A stretch of 64,000 bases of DNA, taken from positions 744,001 to 808,000 of the forward strand of contig NZ_CWHU01000005.1 in the NCBI RefSeq assembly GCF_001182725.1. The letters are read 5' to 3'. Below the pieces are notes generated by a model. It had not been told where the DNA came from, did no database searches, and saw nothing but the letters and a program-made list of their open reading frames with translations. Below are positions 47,248-56,042 of this stretch, one piece after another. The DNA comes from Anaerococcus jeddahensis. Its GTDB lineage: Bacteria; Bacillota; Clostridia; Tissierellales; Peptoniphilaceae. Made by a program: the position numbers and the translations under genes. Within the stretch, counting starts at the first letter, position 1. Each line of letters opens with the position of its first letter.

Positions 47248-48678
47248 TTATGCCTTTATATCTTCATATAATTTAATATATTTTTTAGAAGATTCTTCCC
47301 AGTCATTTTTTTCTTTCATAGCATTTTTAACAAGCTTATCAAAGGCTTTTTTGTTATTATTATATAAATCTATGGCATTTTTACTAGCAAAAAGTAATTC
47401 ATGGGCATTTATATTTTCAAAAGAAAATCCTGTACCCTCACCAGTATATTTGTTGTAAGCTTTTACTGTATCTTTTAATCCGCCAGCTTCCCTTACTATA
47501 GGCAAAGATCCATATCTCATAGCAATCAATTGGCTAATTCCACAAGGCTCAGAAATAGATGGCATCATAAATAAATCACTTGCAGCATATAACTTGTGAC
47601 TTTCTTTTCCATCATAATAAATTCTTGCAGCTACCTTGTCAGGATATTTCCACTCAAAATATTTAAACATTTCTTCGTAAGTGTAATCTCCAGTTCCAAG
47701 AACAACCAATTGAATATCTTCTTGTAATAGTTCATCTAAAATATATCTTACAAGGTCAAATCCCTTCATAGAAGTTAGTCTTGAACAAATAGCTATCATC
47801 GGAACATCTTTATTAACTGGTAAACCATATTCTTTTTGAAGATTAGTTTTGTTTTGAATTTTATTTTTTATAGATTTTAAATCGTAATTTTTGTAAATAT
47901 TTTTGTCAGTTTTTGGATTCCAAACTTCATAATCAATTCCATTTACAATTCCAGAAAGTTTCTTTTCATATTCTCTAACAATTCCATCAAGGCCTTCTCC
48001 ATAAAATGGATATTTAATTTCTTGAGCATAATTTTCACTGACTGTATTAAAAGCAGTTGAGTGAACAATTCCACCTTTCATGAAATTTATCGCATCAAAA
48101 TATTTAAGATCATGTTCATTAAAATAATATCCATCAAGACCAGTTAAAGTTAGATATCCTGAATCAAAAACTCCTTGATATTTTAGGTTATGAATTGTAA
48201 ACAAAGTCCTTATATCATCAAAAAAATGATCACCTTTTCTAAAATCATTTACATAAATATTTACCAAAGCAGTATGCCAGTCATTAGAATGAATTATGTC
48301 TGGCTTAAAATCTATTTCTTTTCCAAGAAGAGTTGCAGCTTTTGAGAAAAATATAAATCTTTCAGCATCATCGTCATAACCATAAGCATTTGGTCTATCA
48401 AAATATTCTAGATTATCTATAAAATAAAATGTAACATTGTCCCATTTCAAACTATAAATTCCGGCATATTGGTGCTTCCAATCAAGGTCTACATAAAATT
48501 CTTTAATTTTTTTCATCTTTTTTTTATAGATTTGATCAATACTTGTATACAAAGGCATAACTACTCTTATATCAATACCTTTTTTTACAAGTTCCTTTGG
48601 AAGAGAACCAGCAACATCAGCAAGCCCTCCAGTTTTTAAAAAGGGATCTGCTTCACTTGTTAAAAATAATACTTTCAT
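47248..48678 (-). CDS. glgA: Glycogen synthase (ADP-glucose type)
   Basis: GlgA adds glucose from ADP-glucose to the alpha-1,4 chain. The 476-residue GT5 protein has the ADP-glucose motif KTGGLADVAGSLP near 15-27, HSNDWHT near 131, SRLTSMKGFDL near 299 and EPCGISQLIAMRYGS near 372. These catalytic motifs are intact. It sits 10 bases after glgD and 1 base before the phosphorylase-like gene. No branching enzyme gene (glgB) is in the operon. Confidence 0.96.
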   Translation of the reverse strand: MKVLFLTSEADPFLKTGGLADVAGSLPKELVKKGIDIRVVMPLYTSIDQIYKKKMKKIKEFYVDLDWKHQYAGIYSLKWDNVTFYFIDNLEYFDRPNAYGYDDDAERFIFFSKAATLLGKEIDFKPDIIHSNDWHTALVNIYVNDFRKGDHFFDDIRTLFTIHNLKYQGVFDSGYLTLTGLDGYYFNEHDLKYFDAINFMKGGIVHSTAFNTVSENYAQEIKYPFYGEGLDGIVREYEKKLSGIVNGIDYEVWNPKTDKNIYKNYDLKSIKNKIQNKTNLQKEYGLPVNKDVPMIAICSRLTSMKGFDLVRYILDELLQEDIQLVVLGTGDYTYEEMFKYFEWKYPDKVAARIYYDGKESHKLYAASDLFMMPSISEPCGISQLIAMRYGSLPIVREAGGLKDTVKAYNKYTGEGTGFSFENINAHELLFASKNAIDLYNNNKKAFDKLVKNAMKEKNDWEESSKKYIKLYEDIKA

Positions 48679-48688
48679 TTAAATCTCC

Positions 48689-49804
48689 TTAATTTATATG
48701 CTCTCCCTTATCAGTCAAGTAAGGATGAGTTCTATTTCCAAACAATCTTACATCTTCATGAACCTTCGTGTCTTTATCAGTAATTACATGGTTTAGAATA
48801 GCTCCTTCATCAATTTCAGAATTTTGGAAGATAATAGAATTTTTAATTACTGCGCCTTTTTTAACTGTTACACCCCTAAAAATTATAGAATTTTCAATTT
48901 CACCTTCAATCAAAGCTCCATTTGCAACTAAAGAATTTCTAACCTTTGATCCTTTTAGATATTCTGTTGAAGGTTCGTCTTTGCTTTTTGTATAAACCAT
49001 TCCTTGTTCGTAGAAAATTTCATTAAAATAATCCCTATCCAAAAGATTAAAACTTGCTTCAAAATAGGTTAAGGTATCCATAATAACATTTAATTTTTCT
49101 TTTGACCTGTACATACCCATTGTTTTTTTCTTAGGATATTTAAATAAGGCATCTAAAATATTAGTTGCATTATTTTTTTCAATTGAATATCTTAATAAGT
49201 CCATAAAAATGTCTTTTTTAATTAAAATTGATCCAGTAAATAAATTAATCTCATCTTCAAGACCAAGGTTAATTCCAAGACTTACAGGATTTTCATTTTC
49301 ATCAGTATTAATAATTCTTCTATTTAAATAATAACCATAATCATCTTTAACTTTTTGAGTAAAAATCAAGGCATCAAGACCTTGCTCCTGCATTTGCTCA
49401 TAAGCATCTGAAATATTTACCTTAGAAATATACATAGGATTGGTTATATAAACATATTCGCGTTTATTTTGCATGAAATGTTTCATGGTATTATAATAAG
49501 TTTCTATTTCATTTGCAAGTTTTGACCTGTTATAAACTGGTGGATTTATCATCAAACCACCGCTTCTTCTATTTAATTCCCAATTTCTACCATCACCAAC
49601 ATGATCAAGAGTTGATCTTAATGGTTCGCCACCATATAAAATTACACTTGAAATATTGTGATTTGTTATATTTGATAAGGTAAAATCTATAATCCTATAC
49701 CTACAACCAAAAGGTAGCATATAATCAGGCCTATATTTACAAAGGGTATCGTAATTTTTCTCGTCAAATTCTGAACTATAAATTAAAGCAAGTATATTTT
49801 GCAT
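48689..49804 (-). CDS. glgD: Glucose-1-phosphate adenylyltransferase subunit GlgD
   Basis: The 371-residue protein is the GlgC-like second subunit found in Firmicutes. It has the FTLSN core and the C-terminal left-handed beta-helix (SIIFRGVTVKKGAVIKNSII), but its N-terminus MQNILALIYSSEFDEKN lacks the GGQGSRL nucleotide loop of GlgC. This lack is known for GlgD, which modulates GlgC rather than being dead by recent decay. It starts one base after glgC, which gives the paired-subunit order glgC-glgD. Confidence 0.93.
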   Translation of the reverse strand: MQNILALIYSSEFDEKNYDTLCKYRPDYMLPFGCRYRIIDFTLSNITNHNISSVILYGGEPLRSTLDHVGDGRNWELNRRSGGLMINPPVYNRSKLANEIETYYNTMKHFMQNKREYVYITNPMYISKVNISDAYEQMQEQGLDALIFTQKVKDDYGYYLNRRIINTDENENPVSLGINLGLEDEINLFTGSILIKKDIFMDLLRYSIEKNNATNILDALFKYPKKKTMGMYRSKEKLNVIMDTLTYFEASFNLLDRDYFNEIFYEQGMVYTKSKDEPSTEYLKGSKVRNSLVANGALIEGEIENSIIFRGVTVKKGAVIKNSIIFQNSEIDEGAILNHVITDKDTKVHEDVRLFGNRTHPYLTDKGEHIN

Positions 49805-49805
49805 A

Positions 49806-50939
49806 CTAATCCTCCTCTATTCCATCTTTACTTACAAGGTAAACTGTTGTAGAATTTTTATCTCCAATATCTTCATTTATTTCCATGTTTTCAGTAATTA
49901 CACAATTATATACTTTTACTCCCTCTTTTATAGTAACTCCAGATAATATTACGCAATTATTTACACAAGCATTCTCTTCAATTTTAACATTTGAAAACAA
50001 TACAGAATTATTTACCTCTCCATCAATGATACAGCCCTCATTTATTAATGCATCATTCAAAACTCCATTTCTTCCAACTCTGTGAGGAGGTAGATTTAAA
50101 GCAGTTGTGTATATTTTCCAAGAATCATCTTGAATATTAAGTGGGTTTTCCGGATCAATCAAATCGAGATTTGCTTGCCAATAAGATTTAACTGTACCAA
50201 CGTCTTTCCAATATCCATCAAATTTATAGACAAATAAATCCCTATTATTATTTAGTAAATAAGGAATTATATCATGACCAAAGTCATTTGTAGATTCAGG
50301 ATTTTTGTGATCTTCAATTAAAGCTTCTCTTAAAACTTTCCAATTGAAAATATAAATTCCCATGGAAGCAAGATTTGATTTAGGATTTTCAGGTTTTTCT
50401 TCAAACTCTACAATTCTTCCCTCATCATCTGTATTCATAATTCCAAACCTTGAAGCTTCATCCCAATCTACTTCCATAACAGCAATTGTTGCATCAGCAC
50501 CTTTTTCTATATGCTCTTCAAGAAGTTTCGTGTAATCCATTTTATATATATGATCGCCTGAAAGAATTAAAACATATTCTGGATCAATACTATCAAGATA
50601 ATTAATATTTACAAAAATTGCTCCAGCAGTTCCTTCGAACCATTTTCCACCTTCTTCAGTATAATATGGAGTTAAAATTCTAAGACCGCCAAAATTTCTA
50701 TCATAGTCCCATGCAGCACCAATTCCCAAGTGCTTATTAAGTAATTGTGGTTTGTATTGTGTAAGTACACCAATGTCTCTAATTTCTGAATTTGTTGCAT
50801 TAGAAAGAGCGAAATCAATAATTTTATATTTTCCACCAAATGGAACAACAGGTTTTGCCATTTCCTTTGTTAAAGCTTTCAATCTAGATCCTTGACCGCC
50901 GGCAAGAAGCATTGCTGCAATTTTATTATTATTTCTCAT
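49806..50939 (-). CDS. glgC: Glucose-1-phosphate adenylyltransferase
   Basis: GlgC makes ADP-glucose, the first committed step to glycogen. The 377-residue protein has the full N-terminal loop [17 protein letters not shown] near 14-30, [11 protein letters not shown], the lysine region EFEEKP near 178, and a beta-helix C-terminus with [15 protein letters not shown]. It opens the operon glgC-glgD-glgA-phosphorylase-like-pulA-pgm. A GGAGGA site stands before the ATG, and the leader can form a hairpin (50948-50978) that includes this site's edge. Confidence 0.97.
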   Translation of the reverse strand: MRNNNKIAAMLLAGGQGSRLKALTKEMAKPVVPFGGKYKIIDFALSNATNSEIRDIGVLTQYKPQLLNKHLGIGAAWDYDRNFGGLRILTPYYTEEGGKWFEGTAGAIFVNINYLDSIDPEYVLILSGDHIYKMDYTKLLEEHIEKGADATIAVMEVDWDEASRFGIMNTDDEGRIVEFEEKPENPKSNLASMGIYIFNWKVLREALIEDHKNPESTNDFGHDIIPYLLNNNRDLFVYKFDGYWKDVGTVKSYWQANLDLIDPENPLNIQDDSWKIYTTALNLPPHRVGRNGVLNDALINEGCIIDGEVNNSVLFSNVKIEENACVNNCVILSGVTIKEGVKVYNCVITENMEINEDIGDKNSTTVYLVSKDGIEED

Positions 50940-50947
50940 GAGTCCTC

Positions 50948-50978
50948 CTATCTATTTTAGATTTTTTTAATCTGATAG
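50948..50978 (-). promoter_or_regulatory. Leader hairpin beside the glgC ribosome binding site
   Basis: On the minus strand CTATC-AGATT and AATCT-AAAA-GATAG form a two-part stem just 5' of the GGAGG of glgC. It may affect translation start of the operon. No known riboswitch pattern was recognised in it. Confidence 0.4.
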
Positions 50979-51046
50979 ACTTACTATAATAATACCCAAA
51001 AAACAAAAATTTAATTTAATTAAAATATTTTTCAAACTCTATTATT

Positions 51047-51074
51047 TTGACATAAAATTAAAACTTAGTATAAT
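51047..51074 (+). promoter_or_regulatory. Promoter of tmRNA
   Basis: TTGACA (51047-51052) and TATAAT (51069-51074) are both perfect consensus boxes with a 16-base spacer. The start should be near 51081, about ten bases before the processed 5' end at 51090. Confidence 0.85.
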
Positions 51075-51089
51075 ATTAATATTATCTAT

Positions 51090-51444
51090 GGGGATGTTTT
51101 GGTTTCGACGTGCTTGTCAAGATTTAAGCTGCAAGTCGTTTATCAATTCGTAAAATTGAAAATTAAATATAAAAGCAAACAATAATAGCGAAAGACAATT
51201 CGCATTAGCTGCCTAATTTAGGCAAGCAACAAATAACGATTAAGCCACAGTAATTGTTATTTGTTTCATAATTTATGTGGCAACTGATGCACAAAGCTTT
51301 GAGTGTATTTAGTATTATGAAGCTAGTCTAGTAAGTTATTTGTAAGTAGATAAGTGCTAGATGAAAATTAAATACTTACTAAACTTGTAGATGCTTTTAT
51401 TAAAACTTGTGCGGACACGGGTTCAAATCCCGTCATCTCCACCA
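51090..51444 (+). ncRNA. ssrA: Transfer-messenger RNA
   Basis: The 355-base RNA starts GGGGATG and ends CATCTCCACCA, which pair as a tRNA-like acceptor stem with encoded CCA; GGTTTCGACG and the T-arm GTTCAAATCCCG are present. The tag frame (resume codon GCA at 51175, stop TAA at 51214) reads ANNNSERQFALAA, a normal proteolysis tag ending in ALAA. It frees stalled ribosomes with SmpB. Pseudoknot-forming arms such as GCAACAAATAACG lie between. It fills most of the only gap over 600 bases in the window (50940-51626); the rest holds two hairpins. Confidence 0.97.
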
Positions 51445-51457
51445 TATACGTTATAAG

Positions 51458-51487
51458 CCTTGATTTTTCAAGGTTTTATTTTTTTCT
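51458..51487 (+). terminator. Terminator of tmRNA
   Basis: CCTTGA and TCAAGG pair around TTTT and are followed by TTTTATTTTTTT, a good intrinsic terminator 14 bases after the CCA end. Confidence 0.85.
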
Positions 51488-51545
51488 GGAAACATTTTAG
51501 TACTAAAAAAATAAAAAATGATTTTCATAATTTTATTTTATAATA

Positions 51546-51589
51546 AAAAAGGACACTTAAACATTTTTTCAGTTTTAAGTGTCCTTTTT
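51546..51589. terminator. Terminator after pepD, possibly bidirectional
   Basis: AAAAAGGACACTTAAA (51546-51561) and TTTAAGTGTCCTTTTT (51574-51589) are perfect complements with a 12-base loop. It follows pepD on the minus strand and backs up the tmRNA terminator on the plus strand. Confidence 0.9.
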
Positions 51590-51626
51590 AAATATTCTTA
51601 TATTTTAAAAATAATTTTAATATATT

Positions 51627-53027
51627 CTATTTTATTTCTTTTAGTAATTCTTTTAGATAATCATATACTCTTTGTACTGATTCTATCTCAACTTTTTCTT
51701 CTGGTGAATGGGCTCCACTTATATTTGGTCCTATTGATATTATGTCCAAATTTGGATATTTTTCGTAAAATGCACCGCATTCTAATCCAGCATGAATTAC
51801 TATTGTATCGAATTCTTTTCCTTCAAATTCTTTGTAAACTTTTTGAGCTAGTGGTCTTAATTTTGAATCTTCTTTGTATTCCCAACCAGGATAAATAGAA
51901 TCTATTGTGTAATTTATGTTTAAATCTTCTAATGTTTTCTTTATCCTATCTGATAATTCATCTAGAACGTGATTTTCTGATGATCTTAAGGAAATTTCAC
52001 TTTTTACAAATCCGTCTTCTTCTTTTATTAAGGCTAAGTTATCTGAAGATTCTACAGTTACTCCATCTTTCATCATTGTATTTGTTCCACAAGCTACATT
52101 TGCTATCATTTTAATTATTTTTTCTGATAATTCTTTTGAATAGCTTTTTCCACTTGCTTCACTTATTTCAATTTTTAATTCACCTTTTACATCTTTAAAT
52201 TCATCTAAGGCTTTTTTCTTAGCTTCTTCTAATTCTTCGATTTTTGCTCCGTAAACTTTTACGCTTCCTGATGATGGAATAATATTATCAAGGCTTCCAC
52301 TTGAAAATTCTCCAATTGTTATATCAGAATTTAAATTTTCCAAAATATGTGCGAAAACTTTTATAGCATTTCCTCTATTATCGTTGATATCCATTCCTGA
52401 ATGACCACCAAGTAGACCTGAAACTTTTATTTCATATCCATCTTTATCTTCTTCTTTTCCGATTTTCTCAGAAATAAAAAATGTAATTCCTCCAGCTGAT
52501 CCAACTGTTAGGACTCCTTCTTCTTCTGAGTCAATGTTTATTAAATATTCGCCTTCAAGTACGTCATCAGCTAAATTCAAAGCTCCTGCCATTGAAGTTT
52601 CTTCTTCTGTTGTTACCAATAATTCGATTTGTGGTCCAACATAATCTTCATCTTCAAGTAAGCTTAATCCCATAGCTACAGCTATTCCGTTATCAGCTCC
52701 AAGTGTTGTTTTATCTGCTGTTAAATATTTTCCATCAAGTATAGGTTTTATTGGATCTTTTAAGAAATCATGGTCTGAGTCGTCAGTTTTTGATGCAACC
52801 ATGTCCATGTGACCTTGTAAAATTACCTTTGGTGCGTTTTCATAGCCTTTTGATGCTTTTCTTTTTAAGATTACATTTAAATTTTCATCTTTATAAGTTT
52901 CAAGATTTAGCTCTTTTCCAGTTTTTATTAAGAAGTCTGAAACCTCTTTTTCATGAAAACTTGGTCTAGGGATATCCATTAATTTTTTAAAGTAATAAAA
53001 TACTCTTTGTGGTTGTAATTTTTCCAT
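51627..53027 (-). CDS. pepD: Aminoacyl-histidine dipeptidase (PepD, M20C)
   Basis: This 466-residue cytoplasmic dipeptidase has all di-zinc residues: GHMDMV (H73, D75), GADNG (D112), TTEEET (E141, E142), INIDSEE (D166), GGHSGMD (H209) and AHSPEE (H440). It should cleave Xaa-His and other dipeptides. It is coupled to pepT by a one-base overlap, in an operon with a YfcC-type transporter gene. It is the intact reference for the dead homologue at 26912-28312. Confidence 0.94.
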   Translation of the reverse strand: MEKLQPQRVFYYFKKLMDIPRPSFHEKEVSDFLIKTGKELNLETYKDENLNVILKRKASKGYENAPKVILQGHMDMVASKTDDSDHDFLKDPIKPILDGKYLTADKTTLGADNGIAVAMGLSLLEDEDYVGPQIELLVTTEEETSMAGALNLADDVLEGEYLINIDSEEEGVLTVGSAGGITFFISEKIGKEEDKDGYEIKVSGLLGGHSGMDINDNRGNAIKVFAHILENLNSDITIGEFSSGSLDNIIPSSGSVKVYGAKIEELEEAKKKALDEFKDVKGELKIEISEASGKSYSKELSEKIIKMIANVACGTNTMMKDGVTVESSDNLALIKEEDGFVKSEISLRSSENHVLDELSDRIKKTLEDLNINYTIDSIYPGWEYKEDSKLRPLAQKVYKEFEGKEFDTIVIHAGLECGAFYEKYPNLDIISIGPNISGAHSPEEKVEIESVQRVYDYLKELLKEIK

Positions 53028-54238
53028 TATTTCCCCTCCTCTACATTTAATTGTACAATATTTTTCAAAACTTCAAAAGATTTTTCCATTATATCAACTG
53101 AAAGAAGTTCATATCTACCATGAAAATTATATCCTCCTGTAAAAAGATTTGGTGTTGGAAGTCCCTTATAAGAAAGGCTTGCTCCATCAGTACCACCTCT
53201 AATAGGTTTTACAATTGGATCCATACCAGCTTTTTTGATTGATTCTTTGGCAAGGTCAACAATTTCCATACATGGTTTAATTTTTTCTTTCATATTATAA
53301 TAAGAATCTTTAATTTCCAATTCAATTCTTTGTCCGTATTTTTCATTTAGAAAATCTACTATATTTTGAAGATTTTTTTTCTTTTCATTAAAAGAATCTG
53401 TGAAAAAATCTCTAATTAAATATACTATATCAACTTCTGCAGATGTTCCATTTATTTCATCTAACATGAAAAAGCCTTCATATCCTTCTGAATATTCTGG
53501 TCTTTCATTTACTGGAAGCATAGAATTTAATTCTTGTCCAAGTAAAAGTGCATTGATTAAGACATTTTTTGCAGAACCTGGGTGAACAGATTTTCCTTCG
53601 ATATGGATTTTTGCTGTTGCTGCATTGAAATTTTCATATTCTAATTCAGCAACAGGTCCACCGTCAATTGTATAGGCAAAGTCAGCTCCAAATTTTTCTA
53701 CATCAAATAGATCTGCTCCTCTTCCAATTTCTTCATCTGGTGTAAAGCCTATTTTTATATCTCCAAATTTCAAATCTCTGTTTTCTATAAAGAATTTCGC
53801 AACTTCCATAATAATTGCAATTCCCGCCTTATCATCAGCACCAAGCAAAGTTGTTCCATCAGTTGTAACTAATTTATGGCCGATTAATTCTTTTAAAAAT
53901 GGATATTCATCTTCTCTTAATTTATATTTATCATTTAAAATTATATCTCCACCCTCATATGATTCAATTATTTGTGGATTTACATTTTTTCCAGTTATTT
54001 CAAGAGCAGTGTCCATGTGAGAAATAAAACCTATTGTAGGAACATTTTTAACTGTTCCTTCTATAGAAGCATAAACATATCCGTTTTCATCTACATGAGC
54101 ATTTTCTATTCCAAGATTTTTTAAATCTTCAACTATAACTTTTGCAAGTTCAATTTGTCCAGGTGTTGATGGACAAGCTTCGTTTTTATCATCACTTTGG
54201 GTATCGTATTTTACGTATTTTAAAAATTTATCTAACAT
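53027..54238 (-). CDS. pepT: Peptidase T (tripeptide aminopeptidase, M20B)
   Basis: PepT releases the N-terminal residue of tripeptides. The 403-residue protein has GFISHMDTALEI near 74, LLGADDKAGIAIIME near 139, FTPDEEIGRGA near 171, TIDGGP near 195, the dimer histidine in EGKSVHPGSAKN, and RGGTDGASLSYKGLPTPN near 347. All zinc ligands are visible. It is middle in yfcC-pepT-pepD, with 10 bases to yfcC. Together the three genes suggest uptake and complete breakdown of short peptides. Confidence 0.95.
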   Translation of the reverse strand: MLDKFLKYVKYDTQSDDKNEACPSTPGQIELAKVIVEDLKNLGIENAHVDENGYVYASIEGTVKNVPTIGFISHMDTALEITGKNVNPQIIESYEGGDIILNDKYKLREDEYPFLKELIGHKLVTTDGTTLLGADDKAGIAIIMEVAKFFIENRDLKFGDIKIGFTPDEEIGRGADLFDVEKFGADFAYTIDGGPVAELEYENFNAATAKIHIEGKSVHPGSAKNVLINALLLGQELNSMLPVNERPEYSEGYEGFFMLDEINGTSAEVDIVYLIRDFFTDSFNEKKKNLQNIVDFLNEKYGQRIELEIKDSYYNMKEKIKPCMEIVDLAKESIKKAGMDPIVKPIRGGTDGASLSYKGLPTPNLFTGGYNFHGRYELLSVDIMEKSFEVLKNIVQLNVEEGK

Positions 54239-54248
54239 TTCTCTCCCC

Positions 54249-55778
54249 TTATATTACAGTTTGAATACCTAACATAACTATAGCTAGAACTAATAATATT
54301 CCCATCAATGGCAATATAAATTTTACCCATTTATTATATGAAACATCTACCATCTCCAAGGTTGCCAAAATCAAACCAGTTGGTGCAATTATTGCCATCC
54401 AACCTTGACCGAAATTGTATGCTGAAACTACAACATCTCTTCCAAGAGAAACTGTATCTGCAAGTGGAGCTATAATTGGCATTGATAAGGTTGCAAGTCC
54501 TGATGATGATGGGATAAATATTCCAAGAAACGAAAATAGAATCATTTGTACTGATGAGAATAATACTCCATTAATTCCTTTAATAATGTTTGATGCATTA
54601 TATAACATTGTATCAGAAATCATTCCATCGTCTAGTATTATATTTATTCCTCTTGCAACTCCAATAATTAAAGCAACTGAAACCAAGTCAGCAGCTCCAT
54701 CTAAAAATGAACCAACGGCTTCTTGCTCTGGTAAGCCGGATAAAATTATAAGTAATATTCCTACAACCAAAAACAAGGTGGACATTTCTTCAAACCACCA
54801 CTCAAGATTCATTACTCCATAAATCATAATTGGAAATGCAAACATAAATACCACAAGCATGGCTATTCTTCTAAAATTAAATGGTGCTACATTTTCAGGA
54901 TCATATCCTTTTAAATATTGGTCTTTAATTCTTGGCATGTCTTCTGCCACTATAGATTTAGATGGATCTTCCTTTACTTTTTTTGAATATCTATAGATAT
55001 ACCAAAGTGTAATAGCTTGAGCTAAAATTAAACTTATTATCCTTATTCCCATACCTTCTTTAAAAGAAATTCCAGCAGCATTTGATGCAACAACTACTGA
55101 AAAAGCATTTGTTGTAGAAAACATTGTACCAATGGAAGAACCCATATAAATTGCAGCTATTGTAACAATAGCATCAAAACCAGAAGCTAAAAATATTGGC
55201 AACAAAATTGGATAAAAGGCTATAGTTTCTTCAGCCATACCAAATGTTGTTCCTCCAAGAGCAACGATACTAGATAAAATTGCTACCATCAAAAATTCTT
55301 TTCCCTTAGTAAGTTTAGATAAAGCAGCAATTCCTGCATCGAAAGTTCCTGTTTTATTTAAAATTCCTATACAACCACCAAGAATTAATACAAAAACAAT
55401 AATTCCAATAGAATCTGCCACACCATCAATTGGTGCCCTAGCAACTTTCAAAAATCCTTGAGGATGTTGATCAAGTTTATGGTAAGAACCAGGAATAGCT
55501 ACAGGCTTTTTGATATCTTCATTTACAAAACTTTTTAGTGGAACAGTAATTTTAAATTTGTCTAAAGTTTCTTGTTTTGCAGGAAGCTTTTCTTCTTCAC
55601 CTTCAATTCCAGTTTTAAGGAATACATTTTCTTCCTTATTATATTCTAACCTATCGTATGATCCAGCTGGAACTATATAAGTTAAAATTGCAGCTAATAC
55701 CAATACAATAAATAAAACAGTAAAAGCTGAAGGAAATTTAACTTTCTTTTTCTTTTTTTTATTAAATATATTATTCAT
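54249..55778 (-). CDS. YfcC-family membrane transporter
   Basis: The 509-residue protein has about 12 hydrophobic segments, an N-terminal basic anchor (NKKKKKKVKFPSAFTV), then VPAGSYDR and the conserved loops GGTTFGMAEETIAFYP and PSSSGLATLSMPIIAPL, typical of the YfcC family (often labelled C4-dicarboxylate or basic amino acid carrier). The substrate is not known; the peptidase neighbours point to amino acids or peptides. A sigma-A promoter and a palindrome lie upstream. Confidence 0.85.
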   Translation of the reverse strand: MNNIFNKKKKKKVKFPSAFTVLFIVLVLAAILTYIVPAGSYDRLEYNKEENVFLKTGIEGEEEKLPAKQETLDKFKITVPLKSFVNEDIKKPVAIPGSYHKLDQHPQGFLKVARAPIDGVADSIGIIVFVLILGGCIGILNKTGTFDAGIAALSKLTKGKEFLMVAILSSIVALGGTTFGMAEETIAFYPILLPIFLASGFDAIVTIAAIYMGSSIGTMFSTTNAFSVVVASNAAGISFKEGMGIRIISLILAQAITLWYIYRYSKKVKEDPSKSIVAEDMPRIKDQYLKGYDPENVAPFNFRRIAMLVVFMFAFPIMIYGVMNLEWWFEEMSTLFLVVGILLIILSGLPEQEAVGSFLDGAADLVSVALIIGVARGINIILDDGMISDTMLYNASNIIKGINGVLFSSVQMILFSFLGIFIPSSSGLATLSMPIIAPLADTVSLGRDVVVSAYNFGQGWMAIIAPTGLILATLEMVDVSYNKWVKFILPLMGILLVLAIVMLGIQTVI

Positions 55779-55796
55779 ATACTACCTCCAAAAATA

Positions 55797-55825
55797 AGGA
55801 TACATTTTTTCGCTAAGATTGTCAA
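55797..55825 (-). promoter_or_regulatory. Promoter of the yfcC-pepT-pepD operon
   Basis: TTGACA (55825-55820) and TATCCT (55802-55797) are separated by 17 bases on the minus strand. The -10 box lies about 20 bases from the start codon, so the leader is short. Confidence 0.65.
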
Positions 55826-55889
55826 TATTTTAGTAAATTAGTATATGTACGCTAAAAGTTTGCTCTAGTTTAGCAAGTAAATTTTATGT

Positions 55890-55904
55890 GTGATATTTTA
55901 TCAC
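55890..55904. promoter_or_regulatory. Palindrome GTGATATTTTATCAC upstream of yfcC
   Basis: A perfect inverted repeat of six-base arms with three T in the middle lies 65 bases upstream of the -35 box of yfcC. It resembles a regulator operator, but the spacing fits neither CRP/FNR nor Fur exactly, so the factor is unknown. Between it and the promoter lie further imperfect repeats with TTAG/CTAA and TTGCT/AGCAA arms. Confidence 0.4.
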
Positions 55905-55961
55905 TTTATATTATCTAATCTAAATTTTTATTAATATTCTTAAATAAAAATAATAAAAAAG

Positions 55962-55975
55962 GCTAAAATATTAGC
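55962..55975 (-). terminator. Second hairpin downstream of folC
   Basis: GCTAA and TTAGC pair around AATA, followed on the minus strand by a long T-run. It is a weak stem that stands in tandem with the stronger folC terminator at 55998-56031. Confidence 0.5.
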
Positions 55976-55997
55976 ATTTTATTTTTATACAAAATAA

Positions 55998-56031
55998 AAA
56001 TACCAAATTATCATTTCTAAATTTGGTATTT
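55998..56031 (-). terminator. Terminator of folC
   Basis: AAATACCAAAT and ATTTGGTATTT pair perfectly around a 12-base loop, with TTTTATTTT following on the minus strand. Confidence 0.85.
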
Positions 56032-56042
56032 ATAAATTAATT

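Noticed and set aside
48689..49804. GlgD as a fourth decayed enzyme, because it lacks the GGQGSRL loop
   Set aside because: Loss of this loop is the known normal state of GlgD, a regulatory partner of GlgC, so it is not a new finding.
51518..52114. Leu-rich plus-strand frames opposite pepD
   Set aside because: These are shadows of AT-rich coding sequence on the other strand and one begins within a terminator hairpin.
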